Shown piece by piece: positions 1 through 6,400 of a stretch of DNA of 18,728 nucleotides. The stretch covers positions 1 through 18,728 of the forward strand of contig DJHY01000047.1 in the NCBI GenBank assembly GCA_002433335.1. Direction: 5' to 3'. Positions within the stretch are counted from its first letter, which is position 1, and each line of letters opens with the position of its first letter. This DNA is from Rhodospirillaceae bacterium UBA6608 (GTDB taxonomy: Bacteria; Pseudomonadota; Alphaproteobacteria; Rhodospirillales_A; Casp-alpha2). The translations under genes and the position numbers were made by a program. The notes beneath the pieces are model-generated. The model did no database searches. It saw only the letters and a list, made by a program, of their open reading frames with translations, and had not been told where the DNA came from.

Positions 1-2
1 CG

Positions 3-23
3 CTGCTGGCGATCCTTGCCTAA
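3..23 (+). CDS. C-terminal end of an unidentified upstream gene (partial)
   Basis: The window opens with a reading frame giving Leu-Leu-Ala-Ile-Leu-Ala and then TAA at 21-23. A strong rightward terminator follows about 30 bases later, so some plus-strand gene must end near here. A second frame stops at 28-30 and could equally be the real one. The six visible residues do not allow identification. The frame was chosen only because its hydrophobic end is plausible and its stop lies upstream of the hairpin. Confidence 0.2.
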   Translation: MLAILA

Positions 24-53
24 CGCCTGATCCTGCGATTTCACGCATAGAGA

Positions 54-84
54 AACCCCGGTGGCGCGGCCATCGGGGTTTTTT
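54..84 (+). terminator. Rho-independent terminator
   Basis: AACCCCG (54-60) pairs with CGGGGTT (74-80), and inside it TGGC (62-65) pairs with GCCA (69-72) around a GCG loop. A run of six T (79-84) follows. This is a textbook intrinsic terminator for the gene ending at about 23. Read leftward, the same stem is followed by TTTCT, so it may also end bamE transcripts coming from the right. Confidence 0.85.
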
Positions 85-132
85 CTGTGCCTGATTCTGT
101 GCCTGATGCGGCGGAATTGAATTGTTCGGGGG

Positions 133-633
133 TTACTTCCCGGCGGGGTCGAGATCGCCCGAAGCGCCCTTGCTGAAGCGGCCCACGTTGTTGAACAACT
201 GATCCCAGAAGGTGATCTCGTTGCCCGACGTCGGGGTAATCCGCTCGACATGCTTGATGTCCTGCGCCGAGGACAGATCGACCTTCTTTACTTCCTTCAC
301 GACGCCCTTGTCGTCGAAATGGACCATGATGACATTCCGTTCGACCACTTCGGGCGGCATGAAAGCAAAGGTCTCGGTTTTCTCGCTGATGTACAGCCAC
401 ATGTTCGAATCGAACGGCGTGACACTGGACGGCGAGCCCAGAATTTCGGCAACTTCCTCGCGGCTCATGTCGCCGGGGACGACTTCGGCCAAGCGTTCGG
501 AATCCGGCAGGTTGCCGCGAACGGCAATGCGCGTCGCGCAGCCCGAAACGGCCACGGACACCAGCACGGCAACGGCAACCGCCATCAAGGGACGGGCGGC
601 GACGAAGCGGCGGGATGAAGATTTTTCGATCAT
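133..633 (-). CDS. bamE: Outer membrane assembly lipoprotein BamE (SmpA/OmlA family)
   Basis: Predicted small outer-membrane lipoprotein of the BAM complex, which folds beta-barrel proteins into the outer membrane. The frame is open further upstream to 732, but I place the start at 633 (166 aa). From there a short basic N-terminus (KSSSRR) leads into an Ala/Val-rich hydrophobic helix and a lipobox Val-Ser-Gly-Cys, with the lipidated Cys at about residue 32. The longer start would bury that signal peptide behind 33 extra residues. The core, with the pattern LxxVxPGxSxxEVxxxLGSPSS followed by a Trp-Tyr-Ile strand, matches the SmpA/OmlA fold. The final 50 or so residues extend past the usual E. 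coli-type core, as is common in alphaproteobacteria. No clear Shine-Dalgarno is visible before 633. The gene diverges from the cytochrome bc1 chaperone gene and shares a 147-bp upstream region with it. Confidence 0.88.
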   Translation of the reverse strand: MIEKSSSRRFVAARPLMAVAVAVLVSVAVSGCATRIAVRGNLPDSERLAEVVPGDMSREEVAEILGSPSSVTPFDSNMWLYISEKTETFAFMPPEVVERNVIMVHFDDKGVVKEVKKVDLSSAQDIKHVERITPTSGNEITFWDQLFNNVGRFSKGASGDLDPAGK

Positions 634-780
634 TTGTAGCGCTGGCCGTGTTCTTGCGTGCAAGGCCCGGCGCAACTTGGTAAACCGGGCGGGCTGAAAT
701 CGGACTTGATAATTAGGCACGCGAATGCGCATGTCCAGGGGCCTGTTGGCGGTTTTTTACCCGACCGGGTTTACAGATTG

Positions 781-1335
781 ATGATCCTCTCGCTTTTTCG
801 GAAATCCTCCAGCCGTAAAACGGCCCGCGCGCTGTACGGCGATGTGGTGCGCCAGGCGCGGCAACCCGCGTTCTACGGCCCTGGCGGGGTCGCGGATACG
901 GAAGACGGCCGCTACGACATGATCCTGTTGCACATGTTCCTGATTCTGGAGCGTCTGGGACGGATCGCACCCGACCCGGCGGAACTGAAACAGGCCATGT
1001 TTGACGTGTTGTTCGAAGACCTGGACGTCAATTTGCGTGAAATGGGATTCGGCGACGAAGGCGTGCGCCGCCGGATTCAGCGCATGGTCGAGGGCTTTTA
1101 CGGGCGAATGACCGCCTACCGTGAAGGGCTGGCCGGGGGCCGAGAGGCCCTGGATGGCGCCTTGCGCCGCAATCTATATCGCAACACGACCCCGACGGAT
1201 GCGCAGGTGGCCCGTTTGGCGGCGTATATCGGCGAGCAGACAGCCATTCTGGCAGCGGTTCCGGATAAGGACTTGCTGGGCGGGAAGGGCGGTTTTCAGC
1301 CGCCGAACTGGGCCATGGAAGAACAGCAGAAATGA
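781..1335 (+). CDS. Ubiquinol-cytochrome c chaperone family protein
   Basis: 184-residue member of the ubiquinol-cytochrome c chaperone family (the CBP3 / UQCC1-type domain), whose mitochondrial relatives help make and assemble cytochrome b of respiratory complex III. The diagnostic stretch is near residues 17-60: an ALYGDVVRQARQPAFY segment, then Asp-Thr-x-Asp-Gly-Arg-Tyr-Asp-Met and a Leu-His-Met helix. A later segment around LREMGFGDEGVRRR is also typical. The frame is open upstream to 658, but the ATG at 781 gives the normal family N-terminus (MILSLFRKSS), and the upstream part resembles noncoding DNA. The stop overlaps the start of the following DUF177 gene by four bases (ATGA), so the two are probably translationally coupled. 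The bacterial function is inferred from the family. Confidence 0.88.
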   Translation: MILSLFRKSSSRKTARALYGDVVRQARQPAFYGPGGVADTEDGRYDMILLHMFLILERLGRIAPDPAELKQAMFDVLFEDLDVNLREMGFGDEGVRRRIQRMVEGFYGRMTAYREGLAGGREALDGALRRNLYRNTTPTDAQVARLAAYIGEQTAILAAVPDKDLLGGKGGFQPPNWAMEEQQK

Positions 1336-1877
1336 CGACCGCGGACGAATTCCCGATCAGCCACCGCGTGAGCTTGGCAGAACTCCTGCATGGCGAGACG
1401 ATCAAGTATGCGATCGATGCCGACGAAGAACAGTGCCGCGCCGTGGCCGAATACCTGGATATTCCCGCGGTTCGCAGCCTTTCGGCGCGGATATCGCTTT
1501 GGGCCGAGGCCGGGCGGCGGTTCATCCTGGAAGGGACGGTCGACGCGGAACTGACCCAAGCCTGCGTGATTACGCTGGAGCCCGTGGAAACCCAGGTGAC
1601 GACGCCGATTCGTCGGGTTTTCTTGGATGAGGTGCCGGAAGACGATGATCCGGAGATGGATCCGTTCGACGATGACACGCCGGATCTGGTAACGGACGGC
1701 GGGATTGATGCGGGGGCGGCGCTCTGTGAGCATATTGCTTTGGAAATGGAGCCTTATCCGCGCCATCCGGACGCTCCGGACGAGGAAAAGCGCCTGATGC
1801 AAGACGACGGCGAAGACACTGCCAAGGCAGACAACCCGTTCGCCGTTCTTGCGAAGTTGCGCGATCTTGAAAAATAA
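1332..1877 (+). CDS. yceD: YceD / DUF177 family protein (23S rRNA accumulation)
   Basis: 181-residue DUF177 protein. The family is required for normal 23S rRNA accumulation and is almost always encoded just before rpmF (L32), as here. Visible family features are the N-terminal FPISHRVSL strand, a central segment with a single Cys (TQACVITLEPVE, about residues 77-88), then a very acidic stretch (DEVPEDDDPEMDPFDDD) and the C-terminal NPFAVLAKLRDLEK tail typical of alphaproteobacterial members. Its ATG lies inside the end of the upstream chaperone gene. A terminator-like hairpin separates it from rpmF, so the ratio of the two products may be adjusted by partial termination. Confidence 0.9.
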   Translation: MTTADEFPISHRVSLAELLHGETIKYAIDADEEQCRAVAEYLDIPAVRSLSARISLWAEAGRRFILEGTVDAELTQACVITLEPVETQVTTPIRRVFLDEVPEDDDPEMDPFDDDTPDLVTDGGIDAGAALCEHIALEMEPYPRHPDAPDEEKRLMQDDGEDTAKADNPFAVLAKLRDLEK

Positions 1878-1933
1878 TGGTGGGTTAGCGCTTGCAGGCA
1901 ATAGCGAGATTGTTTAAGTAACCGGCTTTGCGC

Positions 1934-1963
1934 CGCCGGCGGACTGCCGCACGGGCGTTTTTT
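1934..1963 (+). terminator. Terminator-like hairpin (possible attenuator) before rpmF
   Basis: CGCC (1934-1937) can pair with GGCG (1954-1957), and GCGG (1939-1942) with CCGC (1947-1950). A small asymmetric internal loop separates the stems and six T follow (1958-1963). A competing 10-bp palindrome, CCGCCGGCGG at 1933-1942, overlaps the left arm. It sits in the 104-bp yceD-rpmF gap and ends only a few bases before the rpmF Shine-Dalgarno at 1968-1973. The stem is interrupted, so termination is probably partial. Attenuation is an inference. Confidence 0.45.
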
Positions 1964-1981
1964 AAATGAGGTGTAGTCAGC

Positions 1982-2167
1982 ATGGCTGTTCCAAAGAAAA
2001 AGGTCTCTAAATCCAAAAGAGACATGAGGCGTGCCCATCACCGCTTGGCCGCCTCGTCGTACAACGAGTGCTCCAACTGCGGTGAGCTGAAGCGCCCCCA
2101 CCACGTGTGCAAGGCGTGCGGTCATTATGACGACCGCGAAGTGATCGAAGCCGACGACGCCGCGTAG
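1982..2167 (+). CDS. rpmF: 50S ribosomal protein L32
   Basis: 61-residue large-subunit ribosomal protein L32, which lies near the exit side of the peptidyl transferase region. The N-terminus [19 protein letters not shown] is the classic L32 signature. Cys30, Cys33, Cys43 and Cys46 form a CxxC...CxxC zinc ribbon, so this is the zinc-binding form. GAGGTG at 1968-1973 lies 8 bases before the ATG and is a good Shine-Dalgarno. The following plsX gene starts 50 bases downstream, which matches the widespread rpmF-plsX-fabH arrangement coupling ribosome production with lipid synthesis. Confidence 0.97.
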   Translation: MAVPKKKVSKSKRDMRRAHHRLAASSYNECSNCGELKRPHHVCKACGHYDDREVIEADDAA

Positions 2168-2217
2168 CCTGAACTTCAGGCGCTAACACTACGAGGCTGT
2201 CGGGAAAGGATTCTTCC

Positions 2218-3348
2218 TTGTCGGATAACCTGACGCTCTCCATCGACGCCATGGGCGGGGACAATGCCCCGGACATGGTGGTGGAGGGCGTGGACACGGC
2301 TCTTGAGCGGCTGACGAACGTCAGCTTTTTGTTGTTTGGCGACGAAACGCGCCTGAACCCGCTGCTGGACCGGTTTCCCCGGGCCCGAGCGGCGTGTCAG
2401 GTGCGTCACACGGCTGATGTCGTGACCAACGACGCCAAACCGGCCCAGGCATTGCGCCAGGGCCGGAACTCAAGCATGCGCCTGGCGATCAACGCGGTCG
2501 CCGACGGCGAGGCGGCAGGGATCGTCTCGGCGGGGAACACGGGCGCGCTCATGGCCATGGCCAAATTCGTGCTCAAGACCCTGCCGGGTATCGACCGGCC
2601 GGCGATCGCTACGTATTTCCCGACCCGCCGCGGGGAGAGTGTCATGCTCGACCTGGGTGCGAATGTCGAATGCGACGCCGAAAACCTGATCCAATTCGCG
2701 GTGATGGGCGAGGTCTTCGCACGTAACGTGCTCGGCCTGGAGAAGCCGACCGTCGGCATTCTCAATGTCGGACAGGAAGACCTTAAAGGTAACCAGGCCG
2801 TCAAATTGGCCGCGCGCGGTCTGACGAATTCGGCTCTGCCGCTCAAATTCCACGGCTTCGTCGAAGGCGACGATATCGGCGCCGGCACGGTCGACGTGAT
2901 CGTGACCGACGGTTTCACCGGCAACATTGCCCTGAAAACCGCCGAAGGCACCGCGAAGATGTTCGGCCAGTTCCTTCGAGAAGCCCTGACCAGTTCGCTC
3001 CCGGCCAAGATCGGGGCCCTGCTGGCCAAATCCGCGCTGATGTCGTTCAAGATGCGGGTCGATCCGCGCCGCTACAACGGTGCGATGTTCGTCGGCCTGA
3101 ACGGGATTTGCGTGAAAAGCCATGGTGGGACGGATGCATTGGGCTTTTCCAATGCCATTCACGTCGCCCATGAATTGATTTCCAACAACTTCAACGAAAG
3201 CATCAAGGAGGACTACGAGCAGTTCCGTGCCTCCTTCGACCCCGCCGTTCTGTCTGAGACGAGCGAGGCCCCCGCCGCCGGTGACAATGCGGTTGCCGAC
3301 CGGACGGGCGACGCTAACGACGGTTCCGGAGCGGTGGCCAACGTATGA
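2218..3348 (+). CDS. plsX: Phosphate acyltransferase PlsX
   Basis: Makes acyl-phosphate from acyl-ACP for the PlsY-dependent first step of phospholipid synthesis; a peripheral cytoplasmic-membrane enzyme. The N-terminal [17 protein letters not shown] block is the hallmark. Further conserved pieces are [11 protein letters not shown], the [16 protein letters not shown] segment, [18 protein letters not shown] and [11 protein letters not shown]. The start is TTG at 2218: AAAGGA at 2205-2210 lies 7 bases upstream, and an internal ATG would remove most of the first beta strand. At 376 residues it is some 25-35 longer than most PlsX, because an Ala/Asp/Gly-rich, probably disordered tail follows the catalytic domain. 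Its stop overlaps the fabH start (ATGA). Confidence 0.96.
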   Translation: MSDNLTLSIDAMGGDNAPDMVVEGVDTALERLTNVSFLLFGDETRLNPLLDRFPRARAACQVRHTADVVTNDAKPAQALRQGRNSSMRLAINAVADGEAAGIVSAGNTGALMAMAKFVLKTLPGIDRPAIATYFPTRRGESVMLDLGANVECDAENLIQFAVMGEVFARNVLGLEKPTVGILNVGQEDLKGNQAVKLAARGLTNSALPLKFHGFVEGDDIGAGTVDVIVTDGFTGNIALKTAEGTAKMFGQFLREALTSSLPAKIGALLAKSALMSFKMRVDPRRYNGAMFVGLNGICVKSHGGTDALGFSNAIHVAHELISNNFNESIKEDYEQFRASFDPAVLSETSEAPAAGDNAVADRTGDANDGSGAVANV

Positions 3349-4349
3349 CCATGCCTAGATCTATTATCCTCGGCTGCGGCTCTTACCTGCCGGAGCGTGT
3401 TGTTTCCAACGAAGAACTAGCCAAACGCGTCGATACGACGGACCAATGGATCGTCGAGCGCACCGGCATCCGGCAACGACACTTGGCTGAAGACGGGCAG
3501 TTTACGTCCGATCTGGCCGTCATCGCGGCTGAACGCGCGATCGAACATGCCGGAATTTCCGTCGACGATATCGACTTGGTGATCGTCGCGACGACTACGC
3601 CGGATCAAACTTTTCCCTCGACGGCCACCAAAGTGCAGGCGCGTTTGGGCATGCCGAACGGCGCCGCGTTCGATATTCAGGCCGTTTGTTCGGGCTTTTT
3701 GTACGGTGTTTCGACCGCCGACGCTTTCATTCGCTCGGGCCAGGCCAAGACGGTTCTGTTGATCGGAGCCGAAACGTTCTCGCGTATTCTGGATTGGGAA
3801 GATCGCACGACTTGCGTGCTGTTCGGCGACGGCGCCGGCGCCGTGGTCATGCAGGCCTCCGCCAATGGCGCCGCGCCCGCTGACGAAAGCGGGTCAGGGC
3901 ACAATCAAGAACGGGGCGTTCTTTCCACCCATCTGCATTCCGACGGCCGTCTCAATGACCTGCTTTATGTCGACGGCGGACCGTCTTCGACCCAGACGGT
4001 GGGCCATGTCCGTATGGTCGGACGCGAGGTTTTCCGCCATGCGGTGACCAACCTGGCCGCGGTTGTCGATGAAGCGTTGGAAGCCAACGGCCTGGAGCGC
4101 GAGGACATCTCGTGGATCGTGCCGCATCAGGCCAATCAGCGCATTCTGGACTCGACCGCTCGCAAATTGAACATGCCGGCGGAGCGAGTCGTTACGACCG
4201 TGGATCGACATGCCAATACCTCGGCTGCATCCATTCCGCTTGCGTTGGACGTCGCGGTCAAGGACGGACGCATCAAACGCGGCGATCTGATCCTGCTGGA
4301 AGCCATGGGCGGGGGGCTGACCTGGGGCTCCGCGCTCGTTCGCTGGTAA
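3345..4349 (+). CDS. fabH: Beta-ketoacyl-ACP synthase III
   Basis: Condenses acetyl-CoA with malonyl-ACP to start type II fatty-acid synthesis. The Cys-His-Asn catalytic triad is visible: Cys115 in [10 protein letters not shown], His261 in [10 protein letters not shown] and Asn291 in [10 protein letters not shown]. The His-Asn spacing of 30 equals that of E. coli FabH. Between Cys and His it is about 14 residues longer, owing to a Gly/Ser/Ala-rich insertion after the GDGAGAVVM strand (about residues 170-190). The C-terminal [13 protein letters not shown] is standard. ATG 3345 overlaps the plsX stop. A second ATG at 3351 would give a protein two residues shorter and cannot be excluded. PlsX and FabH draw on the same acyl-ACP pool, which explains the pairing. 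Confidence 0.96.
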   Translation: MTMPRSIILGCGSYLPERVVSNEELAKRVDTTDQWIVERTGIRQRHLAEDGQFTSDLAVIAAERAIEHAGISVDDIDLVIVATTTPDQTFPSTATKVQARLGMPNGAAFDIQAVCSGFLYGVSTADAFIRSGQAKTVLLIGAETFSRILDWEDRTTCVLFGDGAGAVVMQASANGAAPADESGSGHNQERGVLSTHLHSDGRLNDLLYVDGGPSSTQTVGHVRMVGREVFRHAVTNLAAVVDEALEANGLEREDISWIVPHQANQRILDSTARKLNMPAERVVTTVDRHANTSAASIPLALDVAVKDGRIKRGDLILLEAMGGGLTWGSALVRW

Positions 4350-4391
4350 ATTCCCACTTAAATTTAGGGTGTTACGCGCAACCCTTTGACG

Positions 4392-4420
4392 TTGACGGCT
4401 TTCTCCGGCGGAGATACCCT
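4392..4420 (+). promoter_or_regulatory. Candidate sigma-70 promoter for ihfA
   Basis: TTGACG (4392-4397) and TACCCT (4415-4420) are separated by 17 bases, and a second TTGACG lies at 4386-4391. This is in the 106-bp fabH-ihfA gap, which suggests that ihfA-merR can be transcribed separately from the lipid genes. The -35 is strong; the -10 matches at only three positions. Confidence 0.4.
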
Positions 4421-4455
4421 TTATTCGGTCGCGGACCTAAGGGGGACCGGAAGCA

Positions 4456-4761
4456 ATGGCTGGCAAGACTATTACGCGCGCTCAATTGGGTGAGGCGGTT
4501 TATCAGGAAGTTGGGTTGTCTCGGAATGAGTCCGCGGCACTGCTCGAGAATGTCCTGAACTACATGACCGAAGCCTTGGCGGAAGGCGAGACCGTGAAGA
4601 TTTCGTCGTTCGGCAGTTTCTCCGTTCGCCAGAAAGGGCAGCGCATCGGTCGCAACCCGAAAACGGGTCAGGAAGTTCCGATCCTGCCGCGCAAGGTGTT
4701 GGTGTTTCGCCCGTCGCAGGTGCTGAAAAGCCGCATCAACCGCACGATGAACGGCAACTAG
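4456..4761 (+). CDS. ihfA: Integration host factor subunit alpha
   Basis: 101-residue HU/IHF-family DNA-bending protein. It pairs with IHF beta to bend DNA by a large angle at specific sites, for example at sigma-54 promoters of the kind NtrC activates. The start [23 protein letters not shown] is typical of the alpha subunit. The conserved [19 protein letters not shown] core includes Pro68 at the beta-arm tip, which intercalates between base pairs. A purine-rich run AAGGGGGA (4439-4446) precedes the ATG by 9 bases. The merR-type gene begins 11 bases after its stop, so the two are likely co-transcribed. Confidence 0.96.
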   Translation: MAGKTITRAQLGEAVYQEVGLSRNESAALLENVLNYMTEALAEGETVKISSFGSFSVRQKGQRIGRNPKTGQEVPILPRKVLVFRPSQVLKSRINRTMNGN

Positions 4762-4772
4762 GCCGGATTTCG

Positions 4773-5183
4773 ATGGCAACGGAAGACGGGCGGACGGTTC
4801 GGAAGTCTGCGAGTGCATTTCGCACGATCAGCGAAGTCGCGGACGAATTGGACCTGCCGCAGCACGTCTTGCGGTTCTGGGAAACGAAGTTCCCGCAAAT
4901 CAAACCAATGAAGCGCGGCGGCGGTCGGCGCTATTACCGACCTGAAGACATTCAGCTGCTCGATCGCGTGCGTCGCTGGCTGTATGAAGACGGCTACACC
5001 ATCAAGGGTGTGCAGAAGCTGCTTAAGGACGGTGTTGCGCCGGACGACGAGGCAGCTGCCGTCCAACAGCCCGATCAAGTTCAAGATGGCGAAATGCCCG
5101 CTGAAACGCTGGGCGGCGACCAGTCGGCGCAATTGTCCCGGATACTTGGGGAATTGAAGGGTATCCGGACGTTATTGGGCTGA
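4773..5183 (+). CDS. MerR-family transcriptional regulator (HTH-only)
   Basis: 136-residue MerR-type DNA-binding protein. Residues about 12-85 form the winged helix-turn-helix: [22 protein letters not shown], then the wing [22 protein letters not shown], followed by [14 protein letters not shown]. There is no metal-binding Cys cluster and no effector domain, only a short Ala/Gln/Asp-rich linker and a Leu-rich end ([14 protein letters not shown]) that may dimerise. A small MerR gene directly after ihfA is a recurrent alphaproteobacterial arrangement. Its target and signal are unknown to me. Confidence 0.88.
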   Translation: MATEDGRTVRKSASAFRTISEVADELDLPQHVLRFWETKFPQIKPMKRGGGRRYYRPEDIQLLDRVRRWLYEDGYTIKGVQKLLKDGVAPDDEAAAVQQPDQVQDGEMPAETLGGDQSAQLSRILGELKGIRTLLG

Positions 5184-5223
5184 GCCCCGAACCAAATTTC
5201 ACCCCCATAAAATTCGTCGGGGC
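5184..5223 (+). other. Stem-loop directly after the merR-type stop codon
   Basis: GCCCCGA (5184-5190) pairs with TCGGGGC (5217-5223). Inside the 26-base loop, AATTT (5195-5199) pairs with AAATT (5210-5214), giving a stacked hairpin. It begins on the base after the stop. No T run follows, so it is not a standard intrinsic terminator; it may stabilise the 3' end or assist termination. Confidence 0.45.
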
Positions 5224-5236
5224 AGGGTATGGAGTG

Positions 5237-5265
5237 TTGCTCCGGCCTGATGCTGCAAGTATAGT
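5237..5265 (+). promoter_or_regulatory. Candidate promoter for tRNA-Pro
   Basis: TTGCTC (5237-5242), a 17-base spacer and TATAGT (5260-5265, five of six consensus bases). It would start transcription about 80 bases before the tRNA, leaving a 5' leader for RNase P to remove. Confidence 0.45.
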
Positions 5266-5354
5266 CCGCCCCGCAATCGTCCTGAAACGAAGGGCGTCAT
5301 TGCGACCGCCTCGGGTCCCCCAAGAATGCCCGCGGCGCGTCATTCAAGAAAAGT

Positions 5355-5431
5355 CGGAGCGTAGCGCAGCCTGGTAGCGCACCATACTGGGGGTGTGGGG
5401 GTCGTGGGTTCGAATCCCGCCGCTCCGACCA
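5355..5431 (+). tRNA. tRNA-Pro (anticodon GGG)
   Basis: A 77-base cloverleaf can be drawn in full. The acceptor stem is CGGAGCG with CGCTCCG, the D stem GCGC with GCGC, and the anticodon stem CCATA with TGTGG (one G-U pair). The seven-base loop CTGGGGG gives anticodon GGG; the T stem GTGGG with CCCGC encloses TTCGAAT. The discriminator A and an encoded CCA end it at 5431. It reads CCC, and CCU by wobble. It stands alone, with no adjacent tRNA and no integrase. Confidence 0.97.
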
Positions 5432-5437
5432 TTCTTT

Positions 5438-5475
5438 TCTCAAGCCAAAGACTGATCTCAAGCCAAAGACTGATC
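5438..5475. repeat. 18-bp tandem direct repeat (2.1 copies) after tRNA-Pro
   Basis: TCTCAAGCCAAAGACTGA occurs at 5438-5455 and again, identically, at 5456-5473; the next two bases TC begin a third copy. It starts 7 bases after the tRNA CCA end. It does not copy the tRNA 3' end, so it is not an obvious attachment-site duplication. Replication slippage is the simplest origin. Confidence 0.9.
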
Positions 5476-5530
5476 GAAGATTTCGCCGCGGCTTCGCCTG
5501 TTTGGCGGCGGTCGGCTTTGCCCTGCGCGC

Positions 5531-5564
5531 AAAGAAAAACGGCCGGGACACGAAGTCCCGGCCG
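5531..5564 (-). terminator. Strong leftward Rho-independent terminator
   Basis: CGGCCGGGAC (5540-5549) and GTCCCGGCCG (5555-5564) form a perfect 10-bp stem around a 5-base loop. Read on the minus strand it is followed by TTTTTCTTT (complement of 5531-5539). On the plus strand no T tract follows. It therefore ends leftward transcription, from the ferredoxin-like gene ending at 5724 or from a short RNA starting in the 5570-5720 interval. Confidence 0.8.
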
Positions 5565-5647
5565 GTAGTCTGTGCTCTTGAGGGAAGGGAGGATTCATTA
5601 CAAATCCATCCAACGACCCCACTATGTCAGGCTGCGGTCTGGCTTGC

Positions 5648-5663
5648 TGTGATTGCCATCACA
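5648..5663. promoter_or_regulatory. CRP-type palindrome TGTGA-N6-TCACA
   Basis: TGTGATTGCCATCACA contains both half-sites of the CRP consensus exactly (TGTGA, six bases, TCACA). It lies in noncoding DNA between the leftward ferredoxin-like gene and the leftward terminator at 5531-5564. I see no start codon with a good ribosome site just downstream in either direction. The binding protein, if any, could be a CRP/FNR-superfamily member. Confidence 0.5.
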
Positions 5664-5678
5664 ATTGCCGAAAATTGT

Positions 5679-5705
5679 TTGCATTTTTCAGGTCTGAAAA
5701 TGCAA
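5679..5705. repeat. Inverted repeat TTGCATTTTTCAG / CTGAAAATGCAA
   Basis: Left arm 5679-5691 and right arm 5694-5705 are complementary except for one extra T in the left arm, with two bases between them. It lies 16 bases from the CRP-type palindrome and about 19 bases beyond the end of the ferredoxin-like gene. It could be an operator or, in RNA, an A/U-rich hairpin. No T tract follows, so it is not a clear terminator. Confidence 0.55.
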
Positions 5706-5723
5706 CCGATTGAAATGTCGCGG

Positions 5724-6071
5724 TTATTCGTCTGAAAGCAGGTCCGTTTCCAGCTGATCAAGAAAGCCCGAAACGTCGCCGTCGGTCATCCCCAGGTGAA
5801 ACGCGCCGCCTGGAGCGACCCGCAAGGTCGGGCCTTTGGCGCATCGCCCCATACACACGGTCCGTTCAACGCAAATATCAAGGCCCCGAGCGGCGATTTC
5901 CTGCTCCAACGCCTGGGCGAGCCGTTCGCTGTCACGGGCGGCGCAAGACGGCTGGTCGATGCGCGGGCGTCTGTTGATACAGATCAGCAGCGTTTTGGAA
6001 CGGGGGGCGGCGGTTGGCATTGGGGGCATCCCGGGCGGGAGGCCGTCATCCTGAGAAGGCATCTTGGTCAT
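5724..6071 (-). CDS. Small 2Fe-2S ferredoxin (thioredoxin-like fold)
   Basis: 115-residue protein of the thioredoxin-like 2Fe-2S ferredoxin group (related to NuoE and clostridial/Shethna-like ferredoxins). The four likely cluster ligands are Cys31 (LLICINR), Cys43 (PSCAARDS), Cys73 and Cys77 (VCMGRCAKGP). The stretch CMGRCAKGPTLRVAPGG is characteristic. A Pro/Met-rich N-terminal tail of about 25 residues precedes the domain, so a later start (Met4, Met15 or Met18) is possible; no clear Shine-Dalgarno supports 6071. It has no redox partner beside it. It is probably a soluble electron carrier or cluster sensor; the partner is unknown. Confidence 0.8.
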   Translation of the reverse strand: MTKMPSQDDGLPPGMPPMPTAAPRSKTLLICINRRPRIDQPSCAARDSERLAQALEQEIAARGLDICVERTVCMGRCAKGPTLRVAPGGAFHLGMTDGDVSGFLDQLETDLLSDE

Positions 6072-6400
6072 ACGGTGCGGGTTATACGCGCCGGGCCTCT
6101 AACTCTGTTTCATCTGACGCGGGTGGAACGTTGTTGGCATGGAACATGCACTGTTTATGATTGGTGGCTCGGTAGGTCGGTTCTTACTCTCCTCCTCCCC
6201 CCAAGCGCCGGCTTGCCGGGCCACTACATTCATCTCTTGCGATGAAAAATGGCGGATTTCCGCCAGTCATGAACATCCCCGCAAAATACGTTCGAACCTG
6301 CGACAAAGCTTACATGACGGCTTTGGGGGCATTGTGACCGTTCCGCGTTGCAAAATGACAATATTTTAAACCGCAGAGTTGGCCCTAGGCCCCGGTTCTG
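6072..6400. other. 329-bp intergenic region without a convincing gene
   Basis: It lies between two leftward genes. It holds the leftward terminator at 6245-6265, a pyrimidine run at about 6185-6202 (G/A-rich on the minus strand) and a small GC hairpin near 6205-6221. No reading frame here has a credible start, family resemblance or codon pattern. The promoter of the ferredoxin-like gene must lie to the right of 6071, but I cannot fix it. No riboswitch motif that I know is evident. Confidence 0.5.
6245..6265 (-). terminator. Leftward Rho-independent terminator
   Basis: TGGCGG (6250-6255) pairs with CCGCCA (6260-6265) around a 4-base loop. On the minus strand it is followed by five T (complement of 6245-6249). 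It lies about 135 bases beyond the stop of the gene ending at 6401 and separates that gene from the ferredoxin-like gene. Confidence 0.7.

Noticed and set aside
658..780. Longer start for the ubiquinol-cytochrome c chaperone
   Set aside because: The added 41 residues have no family resemblance and no ribosome site, and ATG 781 begins exactly with the usual N-terminus.
5355..5475. tRNA-Pro as the attachment site of an integrated element, with the 18-bp repeat as an att duplication
   Set aside because: The repeat does not copy the tRNA 3' end, I see no second copy of the tRNA end in the window, and there is no integrase or mobile gene nearby.
5297..5551. Minus-strand open frame covering the tRNA-Pro gene and the tandem repeat
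   Set aside because: It runs through a tRNA and a terminator hairpin, and its repeated peptide comes only from the 18-bp DNA repeat.
6181..6240. Riboswitch-like element (cobalamin-type wording GGCCACTAC) before the ferredoxin-like gene
   Set aside because: The conserved core boxes and the surrounding stems of that riboswitch are absent.
6333..6345. TGTGA half-site as a second CRP-type site
   Set aside because: No matching TCACA half-site lies at the right spacing.
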